A DNA stretch of 52,403 nucleotides from Leisingera sp. ANG59 (GCF_013317235.1 NZ_WLCM01000020.1:1-52403), one strand, 5' to 3'. Shown: positions 17,070 to 26,749, counted from the stretch's first letter. The notes: generated from the sequence alone by a model not told the origin. Translations and numbers: made by a program.

Positions 17070-19090
17070 CGCAGATGGCAGATACTACGCAATCCGTCAT
17101 GCCTGCGGGTCCGATGACCAAGGGCAAGCTCAGCCGCGACGACATCATCATGCGCGGCAGCATGATCATCATCGCGCTTTACCTGGTCGTGTCGCTGGTC
17201 TTTCCGCTCTATGCGATGCTGTCGAAATCCTTCTCCACCTACCGGGTGGAGCTGTCGCAGTATGAATTCCAGGTTAGCGACGAGGCGGGCCAGTTCGACG
17301 GCACCATCCTGACCGGCGCGGACCTGAACGCCCGCAGCGGCACCTTTGCCGATGCCGACCTGTCCACCGGTGCCGACGGGCGGCTGCCGGTCACCGGTTT
17401 CTTCCCGGACTTCAGCTTCCGCAGCCCGGTGATGTACCAGATCCGCAATACCTCCGGCACAGGCCGCTTTCTGATCGGTTCCAACCTGCAGACCGGCACC
17501 GAATGGGTAACGCTTGATTCCAACACCTTCCGCCGGGTGCAGCTGCGCCCCGTGCAGGCGCGGGGGCTGGACAACTTCGTCTCCTACTTCTCGACGCCTG
17601 CGCTGTTCAACTCGATCAAGAACTCGCTGTGGATCGCGGTCCTCAGTACCGTTGTCACCGTCTCGCTTGCCTTCTGGTTCGCCTACGCGCTGAACCGCAG
17701 CTGCATGAAATACAAGGGCGTGTTCCGGCTGATCGCCATGGCGCCGATCCTGGTGCCGTCGCTGCTGCCCGGTATCGCGCTGGTCTATCTGTTCGGCAAC
17801 CAGGGCATGATCAAGGAGCTCTTGTTCGGCGCCAGTATTTACGGTCCCATCGGCATCGTGATCGGCTCGGTCTTCTTCACCTTCCCGCATGCCTTCATCA
17901 TCATCTCAACCGCGCTGGCGATCTCTGACGCCCGTCTTTACGAGGCCGCCGCCAGCCTGCGCTCCACCCCGTGGCGCACCTTCTGGACCGTCACCGTGCC
18001 CGGCGCGCGTTATGGCCTGATCTCCGCAGCCTTCGTGGTCTTCAACCTGGTGATCACCGACTTCGGCCTGCCCAAGGTGATCGGCGGCCAGTTCAACGTG
18101 CTGGCGGTGGACATCTACAAGCAGGTGATCGGCCAGCAGAATTTTGAAATGGGCGCGGTGGTCTCGGTGGTGCTGGTGATCCCGGCAATCCTCGCTTTTG
18201 CCATCGACCGCATGGTGCAGTCCAAGCAGGTGGCGCTGCTCTCGGCACGCTCGGTCCCGTATGAGCCGCAGCCGAACAAGAAGATGGATCGTATCTTCTT
18301 TGCCTATTGCACCCTGATCGGCATCTTCATCGCCGGGCTGCTGGCAGTCTGCCAGTTTGCGGCGCTGATCAAGTTCTGGCCATATGACCTCAGCCTCAGC
18401 CTCAACAACTACCAGTTCGACAAGATGGATGGCGGCGGCTGGGGCTCCTATGTGAACTCGATCAAGCTGGCGCTGATGACGGCTGTGGCTGGCACCGCGG
18501 TCGTGTTCTTCGGCGCCTATCTGGTGGAGAAATCCAAGGGCTTCCGCACCGGGCGCGCCATCTTCCAGATGTTTGCGATGCTGCCGATGGCAATCCCGGG
18601 CATGGTGCTTGGGCTGGCGTATATCTTCTTCTTCAACAATCCGGCCAACCCGCTCAATGCGATCTACGGCACCATGGCGATCCTGGTGGTCTGCACCGTC
18701 ACCCACTTCTACACGGTGTCGCATCTGACGGCGGTCACCGCCCTCAAGCAGATGGACCGGGAGTTTGAATCGGTTGCCGCCTCGCTCAAACAGCCCACGA
18801 TGAAACTGTTTGCCCGCGTCACGGTGCCGGTCTGCCTGCCGGCGGTGCTGGACATCTCGATCTATCTCTTCGTCAACGCGATGACGACGGTGTCGGCTGT
18901 GGTGTTCCTCTATTCGCCCAAGACGACGCTGGCGTCGATTGCGGTGCTGAACATGGATGACGCGGGCGACATCGCCCCGGCAGCGGCGATGGGGATGATG
19001 ATCTTCTACACCAACGCGCTGGCGCGGATCATCCACTTGCTGGCCTCCCGAGGCATCCTGAGAAAAACCCAGGCCTGGCGACACCGCTAG
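17066..19090 (+). CDS. Fused two-domain permease of the 2-aminoethylphosphonate-type importer
   Basis: A 674-residue protein with two complete permease halves in one chain, each with an EAA-type loop (YEAAASLRSTPWRTFW and FESVAASLKQPTMKLF) that docks the ATPase. This resembles the PhnU2/AepW group. After the first helix (about 31-52) there is an unusually long segment of about 120 residues (53-175) before the second, probably periplasmic. Translation begins at a GTG overlapping the ATPase stop as GTGA, or at an ATG three codons later. The three genes encode a complete importer. Confidence 0.85.
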   Translation: MTQMADTTQSVMPAGPMTKGKLSRDDIIMRGSMIIIALYLVVSLVFPLYAMLSKSFSTYRVELSQYEFQVSDEAGQFDGTILTGADLNARSGTFADADLSTGADGRLPVTGFFPDFSFRSPVMYQIRNTSGTGRFLIGSNLQTGTEWVTLDSNTFRRVQLRPVQARGLDNFVSYFSTPALFNSIKNSLWIAVLSTVVTVSLAFWFAYALNRSCMKYKGVFRLIAMAPILVPSLLPGIALVYLFGNQGMIKELLFGASIYGPIGIVIGSVFFTFPHAFIIISTALAISDARLYEAAASLRSTPWRTFWTVTVPGARYGLISAAFVVFNLVITDFGLPKVIGGQFNVLAVDIYKQVIGQQNFEMGAVVSVVLVIPAILAFAIDRMVQSKQVALLSARSVPYEPQPNKKMDRIFFAYCTLIGIFIAGLLAVCQFAALIKFWPYDLSLSLNNYQFDKMDGGGWGSYVNSIKLALMTAVAGTAVVFFGAYLVEKSKGFRTGRAIFQMFAMLPMAIPGMVLGLAYIFFFNNPANPLNAIYGTMAILVVCTVTHFYTVSHLTAVTALKQMDREFESVAASLKQPTMKLFARVTVPVCLPAVLDISIYLFVNAMTTVSAVVFLYSPKTTLASIAVLNMDDAGDIAPAAAMGMMIFYTNALARIIHLLASRGILRKTQAWRHR

Positions 19091-19120
19091 CTGCCGTATG
19101 TTTTGCAACGCAGCCAAGTG

Positions 19121-19154
19121 GGGCCGGTACAGCCAAATGGTGGCGTGCCGGCCC
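19121..19154 (+). terminator. Hairpin after the importer operon
   Basis: GGGCCGG at 19121-19127 pairs with CCGGCCC at 19148-19154 around a loop of about 20 bases. It lies 30 bases after the permease stop. There is no immediate T-run, so it is a weak or factor-assisted terminator at best. Confidence 0.35.
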
Positions 19155-19203
19155 GCATAATACCTTATGGGTTGTATTTTAAAAATAAAGACTCCAGAAA
19201 ATA

Positions 19204-19216
19204 CACTTAATAAGTG
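19204..19216. promoter_or_regulatory. Perfect palindrome upstream of the chemoreceptor gene
   Basis: CACTTA-A-TAAGTG reads identically on both strands and lies about 70 bases upstream of the chemoreceptor ATG in an AT-rich stretch. Its position fits a dimeric regulator's operator. The regulator is unknown. Confidence 0.35.
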
Positions 19217-19287
19217 CATTGGTATCGCGTTGTTAACAGCTGTTCCCCAATTTGGCCTGGAATTGTTTATATGAGTGAGGCGAAGCT

Positions 19288-21186
19288 ATGGGTGCGAACG
19301 AAAAGGCTGTGGTGCCGGAGGCCGGTCAGGACAGCAGGGATTTTCAGGGGGTCGTGGACGCTATCAACCGTGTCCAGGCCATTATTGAGTTTGAGCTGGA
19401 TGGCACAATCATTACCGCGAATGAGAACTTCCTGGCAACGGTCGGTTACACGTTAGAGGAGATTCAGGGTCAGCACCACCGTATGCTTTGCGACCCGGCC
19501 TATGCGGCGTCCGATGAATACCGGGATTTCTGGCTGCGGCTTGCGATGGGTGAATACGCGGCAGGGGAATACCGGCGGATCGGCAAGAACCGGGCGGATG
19601 TGTGGATCAACGCCTCCTACAATCCGGTCTTCAATGCCGAGGGCAAACCAGTCAAAGTGGTGAAATTCGCCACCAACATCACCAAGGAAAAGAGCCGGAC
19701 GGCGGAACAGGACGGTAAGATCGCGGCGATCAACCGGGCCCAGGCCGTCATCGAGTTTGAGCTGGACGGCACAATTCTGGCTGCGAACGAGAACTTCTTG
19801 GCCACGGTGGGGTATTCGCTTGATGAAATCCTGGGCCAGCATCACAGCATGTTCTGCGATCCGGCCTATTCCAGTTCTTCGGAGTACCGGAGGTTCTGGG
19901 CTGATCTGGCTGCGGGCGAATTCTCGGCCGGTGAATACAAGCGTTTCGGCAAGGGCGGCGAGGAAGTTTGGATCAATGCGTCCTACAATCCCATCTTCGA
20001 TGCTGAGGGCAAGCCGTTCAAAGTGGTGAAATTTGCCACCAACGTCACCGAGGAAAAGCTGCGCACCGCAGAGCAGGATGGCAAGATGGCGGCCATCAGC
20101 CGGGCCCAGGCCATGATTGAATTTGAATTGGACGGCACGATCCTGACCGCCAACCAGAATTTCCTTGCGACGGTGGGGTATTCGCTTGATGAAATCCGTG
20201 GCCAGCATCACCGGATGTTCTGCGATCCGGAGTACACAAGCTCTCCCGACTACCAAAAATTCTGGTCGGATCTGGCCTCCGGCGAGTTTTCGGCCGGTGA
20301 ATACAAACGCTTCGGCAAGGGCGGCAAGGAGGTCTGGATCAATGCCTCCTACAACCCGGTGTTCAATGCCGATGGCAAACCTTTTAAAGTGGTGAAATTT
20401 GCCACCAATATCACCGCTGAAAAGCAGGTCGCACAGGAAGTAACCCGGATCGCCACCCGCTTTGCAGAGCAATCCAAGAAAATCTCGGAACAAGCCCACA
20501 CGGTGGCCGGCGGCGCCCAGACTCTGGGCTGCACCACTGAGGAAATCAGCGCCTCCGTCGAGGAACTGAGCGCTTCCATCGATTCGATCGCGCAGAACAG
20601 CAATCATTCGGACCAGATCGCGCAGAAAACCAAGGAAGAAGCCGACCTGGGGGCAAGGGCGATCGAACGGTCGATTGAAGCCATGGACCTGATCAATGCC
20701 TCCTCCGAGGAAATCAGCGAAATCGTCAAGACGATCAGTGAAATTGCCGGGCAGACCAACCTGCTGGCCTTCAATGCCGCGATCGAGGCGGCACGGGCCG
20801 GCGAGCACGGCCTGGGCTTTTCTGTGGTGGCCGACGAGGTGCGCAAGCTGGCGGAGCGGTCGTCACAATCTGCGAAGGAAATCAGCAAGCTGATAAATGA
20901 AACGGTGAAGCGCGTGACCCAGGGCAGCGAAGTCTCCCGAGAGGCCGGTGCCGCTTTCACAAAGATCCTCACGGGCATCTCGGATACCACCGATTCCATC
21001 GCTCAGATTTCAGTGGCCGCAAACGAGCAGCAGACAGCAGCGCGGGACGTCTCCGAAGCCATCCAGAGCATCGTGGACGCGTCCGAAAAAGCTGTCATTG
21101 CCTCGGATTCCATTGCCGCTGCCACGGAGGAGCTGAACAGCGGAGCACAGGAACTGAAGACGGAAGTCGGCCGGCTCGGCTGCTGA
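19288..21186 (+). CDS. Soluble methyl-accepting chemotaxis protein with three tandem PAS domains
   Basis: A 632-residue receptor without any transmembrane helix. Three near-identical PAS units of exactly 122 residues begin at about 26, 148 and 270, each running from INR/ISRAQ through GQHHxMxCDP to VWINASYNP and KVVKFATN. A cytoplasmic signalling domain follows (about 400-632) with the hairpin tip [18 protein letters not shown] and [13 protein letters not shown]. The PAS type resembles those of Aer- and BdlA-like receptors that bind haem or flavin, but no cofactor can be assigned from sequence. There is no CheR-tethering pentapeptide at the C-terminus (ends RLGC). It starts an operon with cheR, cheD and a triple-CheW gene. 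Confidence 0.92.
   Translation: MGANEKAVVPEAGQDSRDFQGVVDAINRVQAIIEFELDGTIITANENFLATVGYTLEEIQGQHHRMLCDPAYAASDEYRDFWLRLAMGEYAAGEYRRIGKNRADVWINASYNPVFNAEGKPVKVVKFATNITKEKSRTAEQDGKIAAINRAQAVIEFELDGTILAANENFLATVGYSLDEILGQHHSMFCDPAYSSSSEYRRFWADLAAGEFSAGEYKRFGKGGEEVWINASYNPIFDAEGKPFKVVKFATNVTEEKLRTAEQDGKMAAISRAQAMIEFELDGTILTANQNFLATVGYSLDEIRGQHHRMFCDPEYTSSPDYQKFWSDLASGEFSAGEYKRFGKGGKEVWINASYNPVFNADGKPFKVVKFATNITAEKQVAQEVTRIATRFAEQSKKISEQAHTVAGGAQTLGCTTEEISASVEELSASIDSIAQNSNHSDQIAQKTKEEADLGARAIERSIEAMDLINASSEEISEIVKTISEIAGQTNLLAFNAAIEAARAGEHGLGFSVVADEVRKLAERSSQSAKEISKLINETVKRVTQGSEVSREAGAAFTKILTGISDTTDSIAQISVAANEQQTAARDVSEAIQSIVDASEKAVIASDSIAAATEELNSGAQELKTEVGRLGC
19363..20460 (+). repeat. Three tandem 366-base PAS-coding units
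   Basis: Units at about 19363-19728, 19729-20094 and 20095-20460 encode the three PAS domains and are still clearly alike at the DNA level. Units 2 and 3 are the closest pair. The pattern implies fairly recent internal duplication or ongoing gene conversion. Confidence 0.85.
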
Positions 21187-21213
21187 TCCATTGCATTGGC
21201 GAAAGGACTGGCG

Positions 21214-22068
21214 ATGAAAAAACCAGACACCGACTTCACCATGAGCGATGGGGATTTTTTCAAACTCCGCGCCATCGTTCACCGGAACACCGGGATAACC
21301 ATCGGCGAAACCCGCAAGACGATGCTGGTCAGCCGCCTGCGGCGGCGGCTGCGCGAGGTCGACGAGCCGAGCTTTGCATCTTATATCTTCCGGCTCGCTT
21401 CCGACCCTGGGGAGATTCAGGAACTGACCAACCGGGTGACCACCAACGAAACCTATTTTTACCGCACGCCACGGGTTTGGGATTACTTCCAGGACGTGTT
21501 TCTGAGGGAGTTTCAGGAGCGGGGGGAGAGCCTCCGGATGCGGGTCTGGTCAGCCGCAGCATCTACCGGGGAGGAGGCTCATACCATCGGCACCATCCTG
21601 GAGCAGCAGCGGCTGGAAAATCCGGGCTTCGACTATTCCGTCCTTGGAACGGATGTGTCGTCGCGGGTTCTGGATGTGGCGCAAAAGGGGGTCTACAATG
21701 GCCGCTCGATCGCCCGCTTCCGCAAGGAACAGCCAGCGCTGTTTGCCAGCCACATGCAAGGCAGCGATGCGGAAGGGTACAAGGCGGTGCCGCAGATCCG
21801 GGCCCGCCTGAAATTCAAGCTTCACAATCTTCTGGAAAGGCTCGGCGGCACCAGTCCTTTCGATGCGGTGTTCCTGCGCAACGTGCTGATCTACTTCACC
21901 GGCGAAGATCAGGAGAAAATCCTCCGGCATGTCCGGGACCTGATCAAACCCGACGGTGTCCTGTTCATCGGTGAAAGCGAAACTCTGAACAACCTCCGCA
22001 CCGGGTTCGAGCAGCTGGCACCGATTATCTACCGGCCATCCGCCAGGGTAAGCAGCCCATGTGCGTGA
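21214..22068 (+). CDS. cheR: Chemotaxis protein methyltransferase CheR
   Basis: A 284-residue enzyme that methylates receptor glutamates using S-adenosylmethionine. The N-terminal helical domain carries GITIGETRKTMLVSRLRRRL, and the methyltransferase core contains VTTNETYFYR, RVWSAAASTGEEAHTIG (SAM site), GTDVSSRVLDVA and FLRNVLIYF. The ATG at 21214, preceded by AAAGGA, is preferred over an upstream TTG in frame. It overlaps cheD by ten bases. The linked receptor is its likely substrate. Confidence 0.92.
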   Translation: MKKPDTDFTMSDGDFFKLRAIVHRNTGITIGETRKTMLVSRLRRRLREVDEPSFASYIFRLASDPGEIQELTNRVTTNETYFYRTPRVWDYFQDVFLREFQERGESLRMRVWSAAASTGEEAHTIGTILEQQRLENPGFDYSVLGTDVSSRVLDVAQKGVYNGRSIARFRKEQPALFASHMQGSDAEGYKAVPQIRARLKFKLHNLLERLGGTSPFDAVFLRNVLIYFTGEDQEKILRHVRDLIKPDGVLFIGESETLNNLRTGFEQLAPIIYRPSARVSSPCA

Positions 22069-22550
22069 ATGAAGTTCAGAAAATCCATGTGCAGATCGGC
22101 CAGGTGAAAACCGGCCGGGCCGGGCAGTCGCTGAACGCGATCCTCGGCTCTTGCATCGGCCTGGGGCTGCTGGATCCCGCCAAGGGGGTCTACGGGCTGG
22201 CGCATTGCCTGCTGTCCAAGTCTCCCGATCATTCGAAGGCAATCAGCGGCAGGCACGTTGATCAGGCACTCAGCTCGCTGCTGTCCCTGATGGAGGTGTC
22301 CGGCAGGGACCTGCGCAGACTCCGGGCGCTTGTCGTTGGCGGCGCCAACATGACGATGCCGGCGGATACGGATCCTGAGCGTCTTGTTGGCAGCATCAAT
22401 GCGCGTTCCGCCTACCGGGCCCTGCGGGAGGCAGGCGTCCGCAACATCCACGAAGATGTCGGCGGCATGCAGGGGCGGCAAGTGAGCATCGACTGCACCA
22501 GCGGCGAATTCACTGTCAAATCCATTCCTCGCTTGGGGGCGCAATCATGA
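22059..22550 (+). CDS. cheD: Receptor glutamine deamidase CheD
   Basis: A 163-residue CheD: the catalytic Cys is in ILGSCIGLGLLDP (C32), His in GLAHCLL (H49), and GGANM lies near residue 92. CheD deamidates receptor glutamines and, where present, interacts with CheC. It overlaps cheR at its start and the triple-CheW gene at its end (ATGA), so the module is translationally coupled. Confidence 0.9.
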   Translation: MCVNEVQKIHVQIGQVKTGRAGQSLNAILGSCIGLGLLDPAKGVYGLAHCLLSKSPDHSKAISGRHVDQALSSLLSLMEVSGRDLRRLRALVVGGANMTMPADTDPERLVGSINARSAYRALREAGVRNIHEDVGGMQGRQVSIDCTSGEFTVKSIPRLGAQS

Positions 22551-24160
22551 AACCGGATACCTCAACCCCGTTGAAACATGGCGCGCAAGGCCTGCCAGAG
22601 GGACAAGCGGCCTGCTCCGCAGACGGAGCAGAGGGCAGCGCCGCAGTGCGGCAGGCCACAGCACCGCCGCCCGCGGCCGAGGTGCCGCGTTATCACACTG
22701 AAAAATACGGCTCGCTCCTGATCGGCGACAGCGAGTTTGCGATCCCGGTCGCCGCGCTTCAGGAGATCGTGAACGAACCGGAGCATATTTCACCGGTGCC
22801 TCTGGCCCCGGCATTCATGCTGGGTCTGTTCAACCTTCGGGGCAAGATTGTCCCGGTCATTGATTTGCGCCGCCTGCTGGAGTTTCCGGCGTCTGACACC
22901 GTGCATGCGCGAAAGGTCGCCATCATTGAACATGGCGAACATTGCATTGGCCTGCTGTTTGACCGGACCGGCGAGGTCCTGAACGGGAAAGGCGTGGCGC
23001 GGGTGGATTTCCGCCCCAATGGCGACGGCATCAAGGATGTGGTCATCGACGGGGTGCTGAAATTCGACGGCGGCGAAAGGCTGGTGCAGATTCTGGACCC
23101 GCATGAATTGCTGCACCTGGAGAAACTGCCGCGGGCGGCCAATGAGACCGGCAAGGAAGGCGTCAAGCTCAGCAGGGGCAGAAAGCTCGCCTGCGTGTCC
23201 TTCCAAACCGGCCACACCACCTGCGCAATTGACCTTCGTTATGTAAAAGAGGTCAGAACCGTTCCGGCGCTGGAGCAGTCTTTGCTGGCGGGCGGTAACG
23301 TGATCGGCACCGCCAACCTGCGCGGCGTTATCCTGCCAGTGATAGATTTTCGGGGCTTCATGGGGGATGATGCAAAGTTTGTGCTTGGGGCAACCTTTCC
23401 CAAGGAACGCAGAATGCTGATCATCGAAACCAAGGAAGGGCCGGTGGGGCTGATGGTTTTTTCTATCGACAGTATCCTGCCGTACTTCGAGGACGAAGTT
23501 CTGCCCTTTGCCAAACTCGCCTTGCCGCGCGGCGATCTGGTGAACGGATGCCTGCTGGACAAGAACAATCAGATCGTCATGATGCTGGATCCGGAGAAGC
23601 TTCTGACGGAGCCCAGTTTCCTCGCCGCCGCAAAGTCCTGCCAGGAGGTATTCCCGCCCTCGACAGCGGAGCAAGACGCGGTTGAACTTGAGGCCCGGGC
23701 TGCACGTCGCACCTTTATCAAATTCACCTTCGAGAAGAGGTTTGCTCTCGATACGTCGCGAGTCAGCGAGGTGATCAACCGCCCCGGGGACCTGCTTGAG
23801 CCGCCGTTTTCTCTCAGCTTTGTCGAAGGCATCCTCAATTTGCGGGGGGAGCTTATCACCCTGTTCAATCCCCGGGTGCTGTACGGGCTGCCGCCGGCGT
23901 CCGGACAAGACCAGAAGGTGCTGATTTTCAGCCATGATTCTCAGAAATTCGGCATTCTTGTCGACTCCGTTGACGAAATCATCATCACGACGGAAAACCG
24001 GGTGGCTGAGTTGAAAGCCCTGGACCAGCAAAACGCGTCTAGAAGCATTACCGAGGATGTGACCGGCTGCCTGCAGCACAAAACAGCGGACGGCCGGCAC
24101 GAGTCGATTTTGATCCTAGACACAACCGCTTTGGTGGACCGCTGCTTCCAGTCCGCATAG
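22547..24160 (+). CDS. Scaffold protein with three tandem CheW domains
   Basis: A 537-residue protein made of three CheW-like domains at roughly 52-198, 214-355 and 388-530, after a low-complexity N-terminus. Each has the typical core: GLFNLRGKIVPVIDLR, GTANLRGVILPVIDFR and GILNLRGELITLFNPR. CheW proteins link receptors to the kinase CheA. Three copies in one chain would give a multivalent coupler. No CheA, CheY or CheB is encoded in the window, so this protein must work with a kinase encoded elsewhere or have a different role. Confidence 0.88.
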   Translation: MKPDTSTPLKHGAQGLPEGQAACSADGAEGSAAVRQATAPPPAAEVPRYHTEKYGSLLIGDSEFAIPVAALQEIVNEPEHISPVPLAPAFMLGLFNLRGKIVPVIDLRRLLEFPASDTVHARKVAIIEHGEHCIGLLFDRTGEVLNGKGVARVDFRPNGDGIKDVVIDGVLKFDGGERLVQILDPHELLHLEKLPRAANETGKEGVKLSRGRKLACVSFQTGHTTCAIDLRYVKEVRTVPALEQSLLAGGNVIGTANLRGVILPVIDFRGFMGDDAKFVLGATFPKERRMLIIETKEGPVGLMVFSIDSILPYFEDEVLPFAKLALPRGDLVNGCLLDKNNQIVMMLDPEKLLTEPSFLAAAKSCQEVFPPSTAEQDAVELEARAARRTFIKFTFEKRFALDTSRVSEVINRPGDLLEPPFSLSFVEGILNLRGELITLFNPRVLYGLPPASGQDQKVLIFSHDSQKFGILVDSVDEIIITTENRVAELKALDQQNASRSITEDVTGCLQHKTADGRHESILILDTTALVDRCFQSA

Positions 24161-24202
24161 CGGAGCCTGGAAACTCAAGCGGCAGACCCGTGCCAGGAGC
24201 AG

Positions 24203-24220
24203 CGGCCTTTGGAAAGGCCG
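24203..24220 (+). terminator. Hairpin after the chemosensory operon
   Basis: CGGCCTTT-GG-AAAGGCCG is a perfect inverted repeat about 45 bases after the triple-CheW stop. It is followed by GCTGTTCT rather than a T-run, so termination would be weak. Confidence 0.4.
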
Positions 24221-24373
24221 GCTGTTCTATAGGCATCTGCTTGCGGGGGCGGCAATTCAGGGATGCTGTCCATGGGCCATCTGTGAGGGGGCAGGAGCTG
24301 CCAAGCGTTAAGATTTCTGGCGCCCGTTAAAGTTTTTCTTGCCGGAAGAAAGGCGATGCGCTACCCGCGCCTT

Positions 24374-24536
24374 ATCGGTCCCGCAAGGGCTAAGAGGGAA
24401 TCCGCGGCGCCTGCGGGCGCCAAACGGAACTGCCCCCGCAACTGTAGGCGGCGAGTGCTGTGCCATGAAGTCACTGGACCACCCGGTCCGGGAAGACGGC
24501 ACAGGCAATGACCCGCCAGTCAGGAGACCTGCCGGT
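24374..24536 (+). promoter_or_regulatory. Cobalamin riboswitch
   Basis: The conserved parts appear in order: CGGTC at the 5' side of P1, GAGGGAATCCG, GCCCCCGCAACTGTA at 24432-24446, the B12-box-like AAGTCACTG at 24468-24476, GGTCCGGGAAGACGGC, and AGTCAGGAGACCTGCC at 24518-24533 closing the aptamer. These define a class-I/II adenosyl- or methylcobalamin aptamer. It lies about 160 bases upstream of a btuFCD-like operon. The spacer contains a GGGGCT/AGCCCC hairpin at about 24602-24625 without a T-run, so control may act on translation. Confidence 0.93.
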
Positions 24537-24692
24537 GAAAACTGAAGCACACCGGACGGGGTTGTCCGGGGAGGTTGCCGGTAAGATGCGCCACCGGTAT
24601 TGGGGGCTGCAAGAAGGGCAAAGCCCCTTCGCCTGACTGGTCAATGCCCTTTCACCCGTTCTCCGGTCATTGACATATGGAGATCGAAGATC

Positions 24693-25703
24693 ATGTTCCT
24701 GCGTTCCGGCCTGATGGGCCTTTCCTTCCTTGCGGCCGCTCAGGCTGCTGCCGCCAGCGAGAGTTTTCCGCTGACCATTCAAAACTGCGGCGAGACCGTC
24801 ACTTTCGAGGCGCCGGTTGCGTCCTCTGTGACCGTCGGCCAGGCGGCAACAGAGGTGCTTTATGCGCTGGGACTGGGCGGCAAGGTGCTGGGCACCTCGG
24901 TCTGGTTCAATGACGTGCTGCCCGAATATGCGGAGCTGAACGACAAGGTCGAACGCCTCGCCGACAACGACCCCAGCTTTGAAAGCGTGGTGGCCAAGCG
25001 TCCCGGCCTGGTGGCAGCCCAGTATGAATGGCATGTCGGCCCCGAAGGCGTGGTCGCCAAGCGGGAGCAGTTCCACGACCTCGGCATCCCGACCTATGTG
25101 ATGCCCGCTGACTGCGTCGGCAAGGACAACACCACCGGCGGCGACGGCACCCGCACCCGGATGTTCACCACCGACAGCCTCTATCAGGGCATTGAGGAAC
25201 TGGCCGCGATCTTCGGCGAGGCCGAGAAGGGCGCCGAGCTGGTTGCCGACTACAAGGCGCGCGAGGCTGCAGCTGTTGCCAAGGCACAGGAAGTTGCGCT
25301 GGAGGATGCCTCGGCGGTGTTCTGGTTCTCTTCGCCCGAAATGGAAAGCGATCCGTTCGTGGCCGGCCAGAAAGGCGCCCCGGGCTACATGATGCAGCAG
25401 CTGGGCCTGAAGAACGTCATCGAAACCGACGAGGAATGGCCGACCGTTGGCTGGGAAACCATCGCCAAGGCCAACCCGACGGTGATCGTGATCGCCCGCA
25501 TGGATCGCCGCCGCTTTGCAGCTGACGACTACGAGAAGAAACTGGAGTTCCTGCGCACCGATCCGGTCGCCAGCCAGATGGACGCGGTGAAGAACGACCG
25601 TATCGTGGTGATGGACGCTCAGGCGATGGATGCCACCATCCGCGCCATCCCGGCGCTGGAAGACCTAGCCGCTGAACTCAGCGCGATCGGCAACGGCGAA
25701 TGA
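24693..25703 (+). CDS. btuF: Corrinoid-type ABC transporter periplasmic binding protein
   Basis: A 336-residue periplasmic binding protein of the BtuF/FhuD type (class III, two lobes joined by a helix) with a signal peptide cleaved after about residue 20. The ATG at 24693 follows the riboswitch; a longer upstream frame reads through the leader and is not a credible start. The protein is larger than E. coli BtuF. Its membership of a riboswitch-controlled operon points to cobalamin or a cobinamide precursor as ligand. A siderophore role is less likely but cannot be excluded from sequence. Confidence 0.82.
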   Translation: MFLRSGLMGLSFLAAAQAAAASESFPLTIQNCGETVTFEAPVASSVTVGQAATEVLYALGLGGKVLGTSVWFNDVLPEYAELNDKVERLADNDPSFESVVAKRPGLVAAQYEWHVGPEGVVAKREQFHDLGIPTYVMPADCVGKDNTTGGDGTRTRMFTTDSLYQGIEELAAIFGEAEKGAELVADYKAREAAAVAKAQEVALEDASAVFWFSSPEMESDPFVAGQKGAPGYMMQQLGLKNVIETDEEWPTVGWETIAKANPTVIVIARMDRRRFAADDYEKKLEFLRTDPVASQMDAVKNDRIVVMDAQAMDATIRAIPALEDLAAELSAIGNGE

Positions 25704-26749
25704 GCGCAGCCGCCGCAGTCGCATGGCAGGGCTTCCGGGGCGCTTGCCTGGCCCTGCCGGTGCTGGCTGCGGCGGTCCTGGCAGGCGCAATGATCGGGGA
25801 GACCGCGCTTGCGCCTGACCTTGTCCTGTCCGTTCTGGCCAACAAGCTGGCCGGGGCAGGCCTGCCGGTGGATCCGGTGGACCAGGGCATCATCTGGAGC
25901 TACCGGCTGCCGCGGGCGCTGGTGGCTGCGGCCTGCGGTGCGGCGCTGGCGGTTGCGGGTGTAGTGCTGCAGGCCTTGCTGCGCAACGCGCTGGCGGACC
26001 CTTACATTCTGGGCATATCGGCCGGCGCCTCGACTGGGGCGGTGGCGGTCACCATTGCAGGGCTTGGCGGCGGCGCCCTGTCGCTGTCCTTCGGCGCCTT
26101 CAACGGGGCGCTGCTGGCGTTCGGCTTTGTCGCCATTCTGGCCCGCGCGGCCGGGGCAGGGGGCAGCCGCGCCGCAGCGGCGCAGATCGTGCTGGCGGGC
26201 ATTGCCGGCTCGCAGCTGTTCAATGCGCTGACCGCTTTCATTATCGCCAAATCCGCCAACGCGGATCAGGCCCGCGGCATCATGTTCTGGCTGATGGGCA
26301 ACCTCAGCGGCGTGCGCTGGCCGGACGTGTGGCTGGCGGTGCCGCTGGCGCTGGCGGGATGGGTGACCTGCCGGTTTCACGCCCGCGCCCTGGACGCCTT
26401 CACCTTTGGCAGCGACTCCGCGGCCTCGCTCGGCATCCCGGTCCGCCGGGTTCAGGTGGTGCTGATCTTTGCCACCGCGCTGATGACCGCGGTGATGGTG
26501 TCGATCGTCGGCTCAATCGGCTTTGTCGGCCTGGTGATCCCCCATGCGGCCCGGTTCCTGGTCGGCCCCGGGCACCGCAGACTGATGCCGGCCGCGGCGC
26601 TGACCGGCGCCGTGTTCCTGATCGCTGCCGACATCGTCTCCCGCATCATCATCCCCGGCCAGGTGCTGCCCATCGGGGTGGTCACCGCCTTGATCGGGGC
26701 GCCGTCCTTTGCGGTGATCCTGGTGCGCGGGCAAAGGACTGCGAGATGA
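25700..26749 (+). CDS. btuC: Corrinoid-type ABC transporter permease
   Basis: A 349-residue FecCD/BtuC-family permease with about ten hydrophobic helices. LPRALVAAACGAALAVAGVVLQ and GSIGFVGLVIPHAARFLVGPGHR are the family hallmarks, the second covering the loop that contacts the ATPase. It overlaps btuF by ATGA and the ATPase gene by four bases. Confidence 0.85.
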   Translation: MSAAAAVAWQGFRGACLALPVLAAAVLAGAMIGETALAPDLVLSVLANKLAGAGLPVDPVDQGIIWSYRLPRALVAAACGAALAVAGVVLQALLRNALADPYILGISAGASTGAVAVTIAGLGGGALSLSFGAFNGALLAFGFVAILARAAGAGGSRAAAAQIVLAGIAGSQLFNALTAFIIAKSANADQARGIMFWLMGNLSGVRWPDVWLAVPLALAGWVTCRFHARALDAFTFGSDSAASLGIPVRRVQVVLIFATALMTAVMVSIVGSIGFVGLVIPHAARFLVGPGHRRLMPAAALTGAVFLIAADIVSRIIIPGQVLPIGVVTALIGAPSFAVILVRGQRTAR

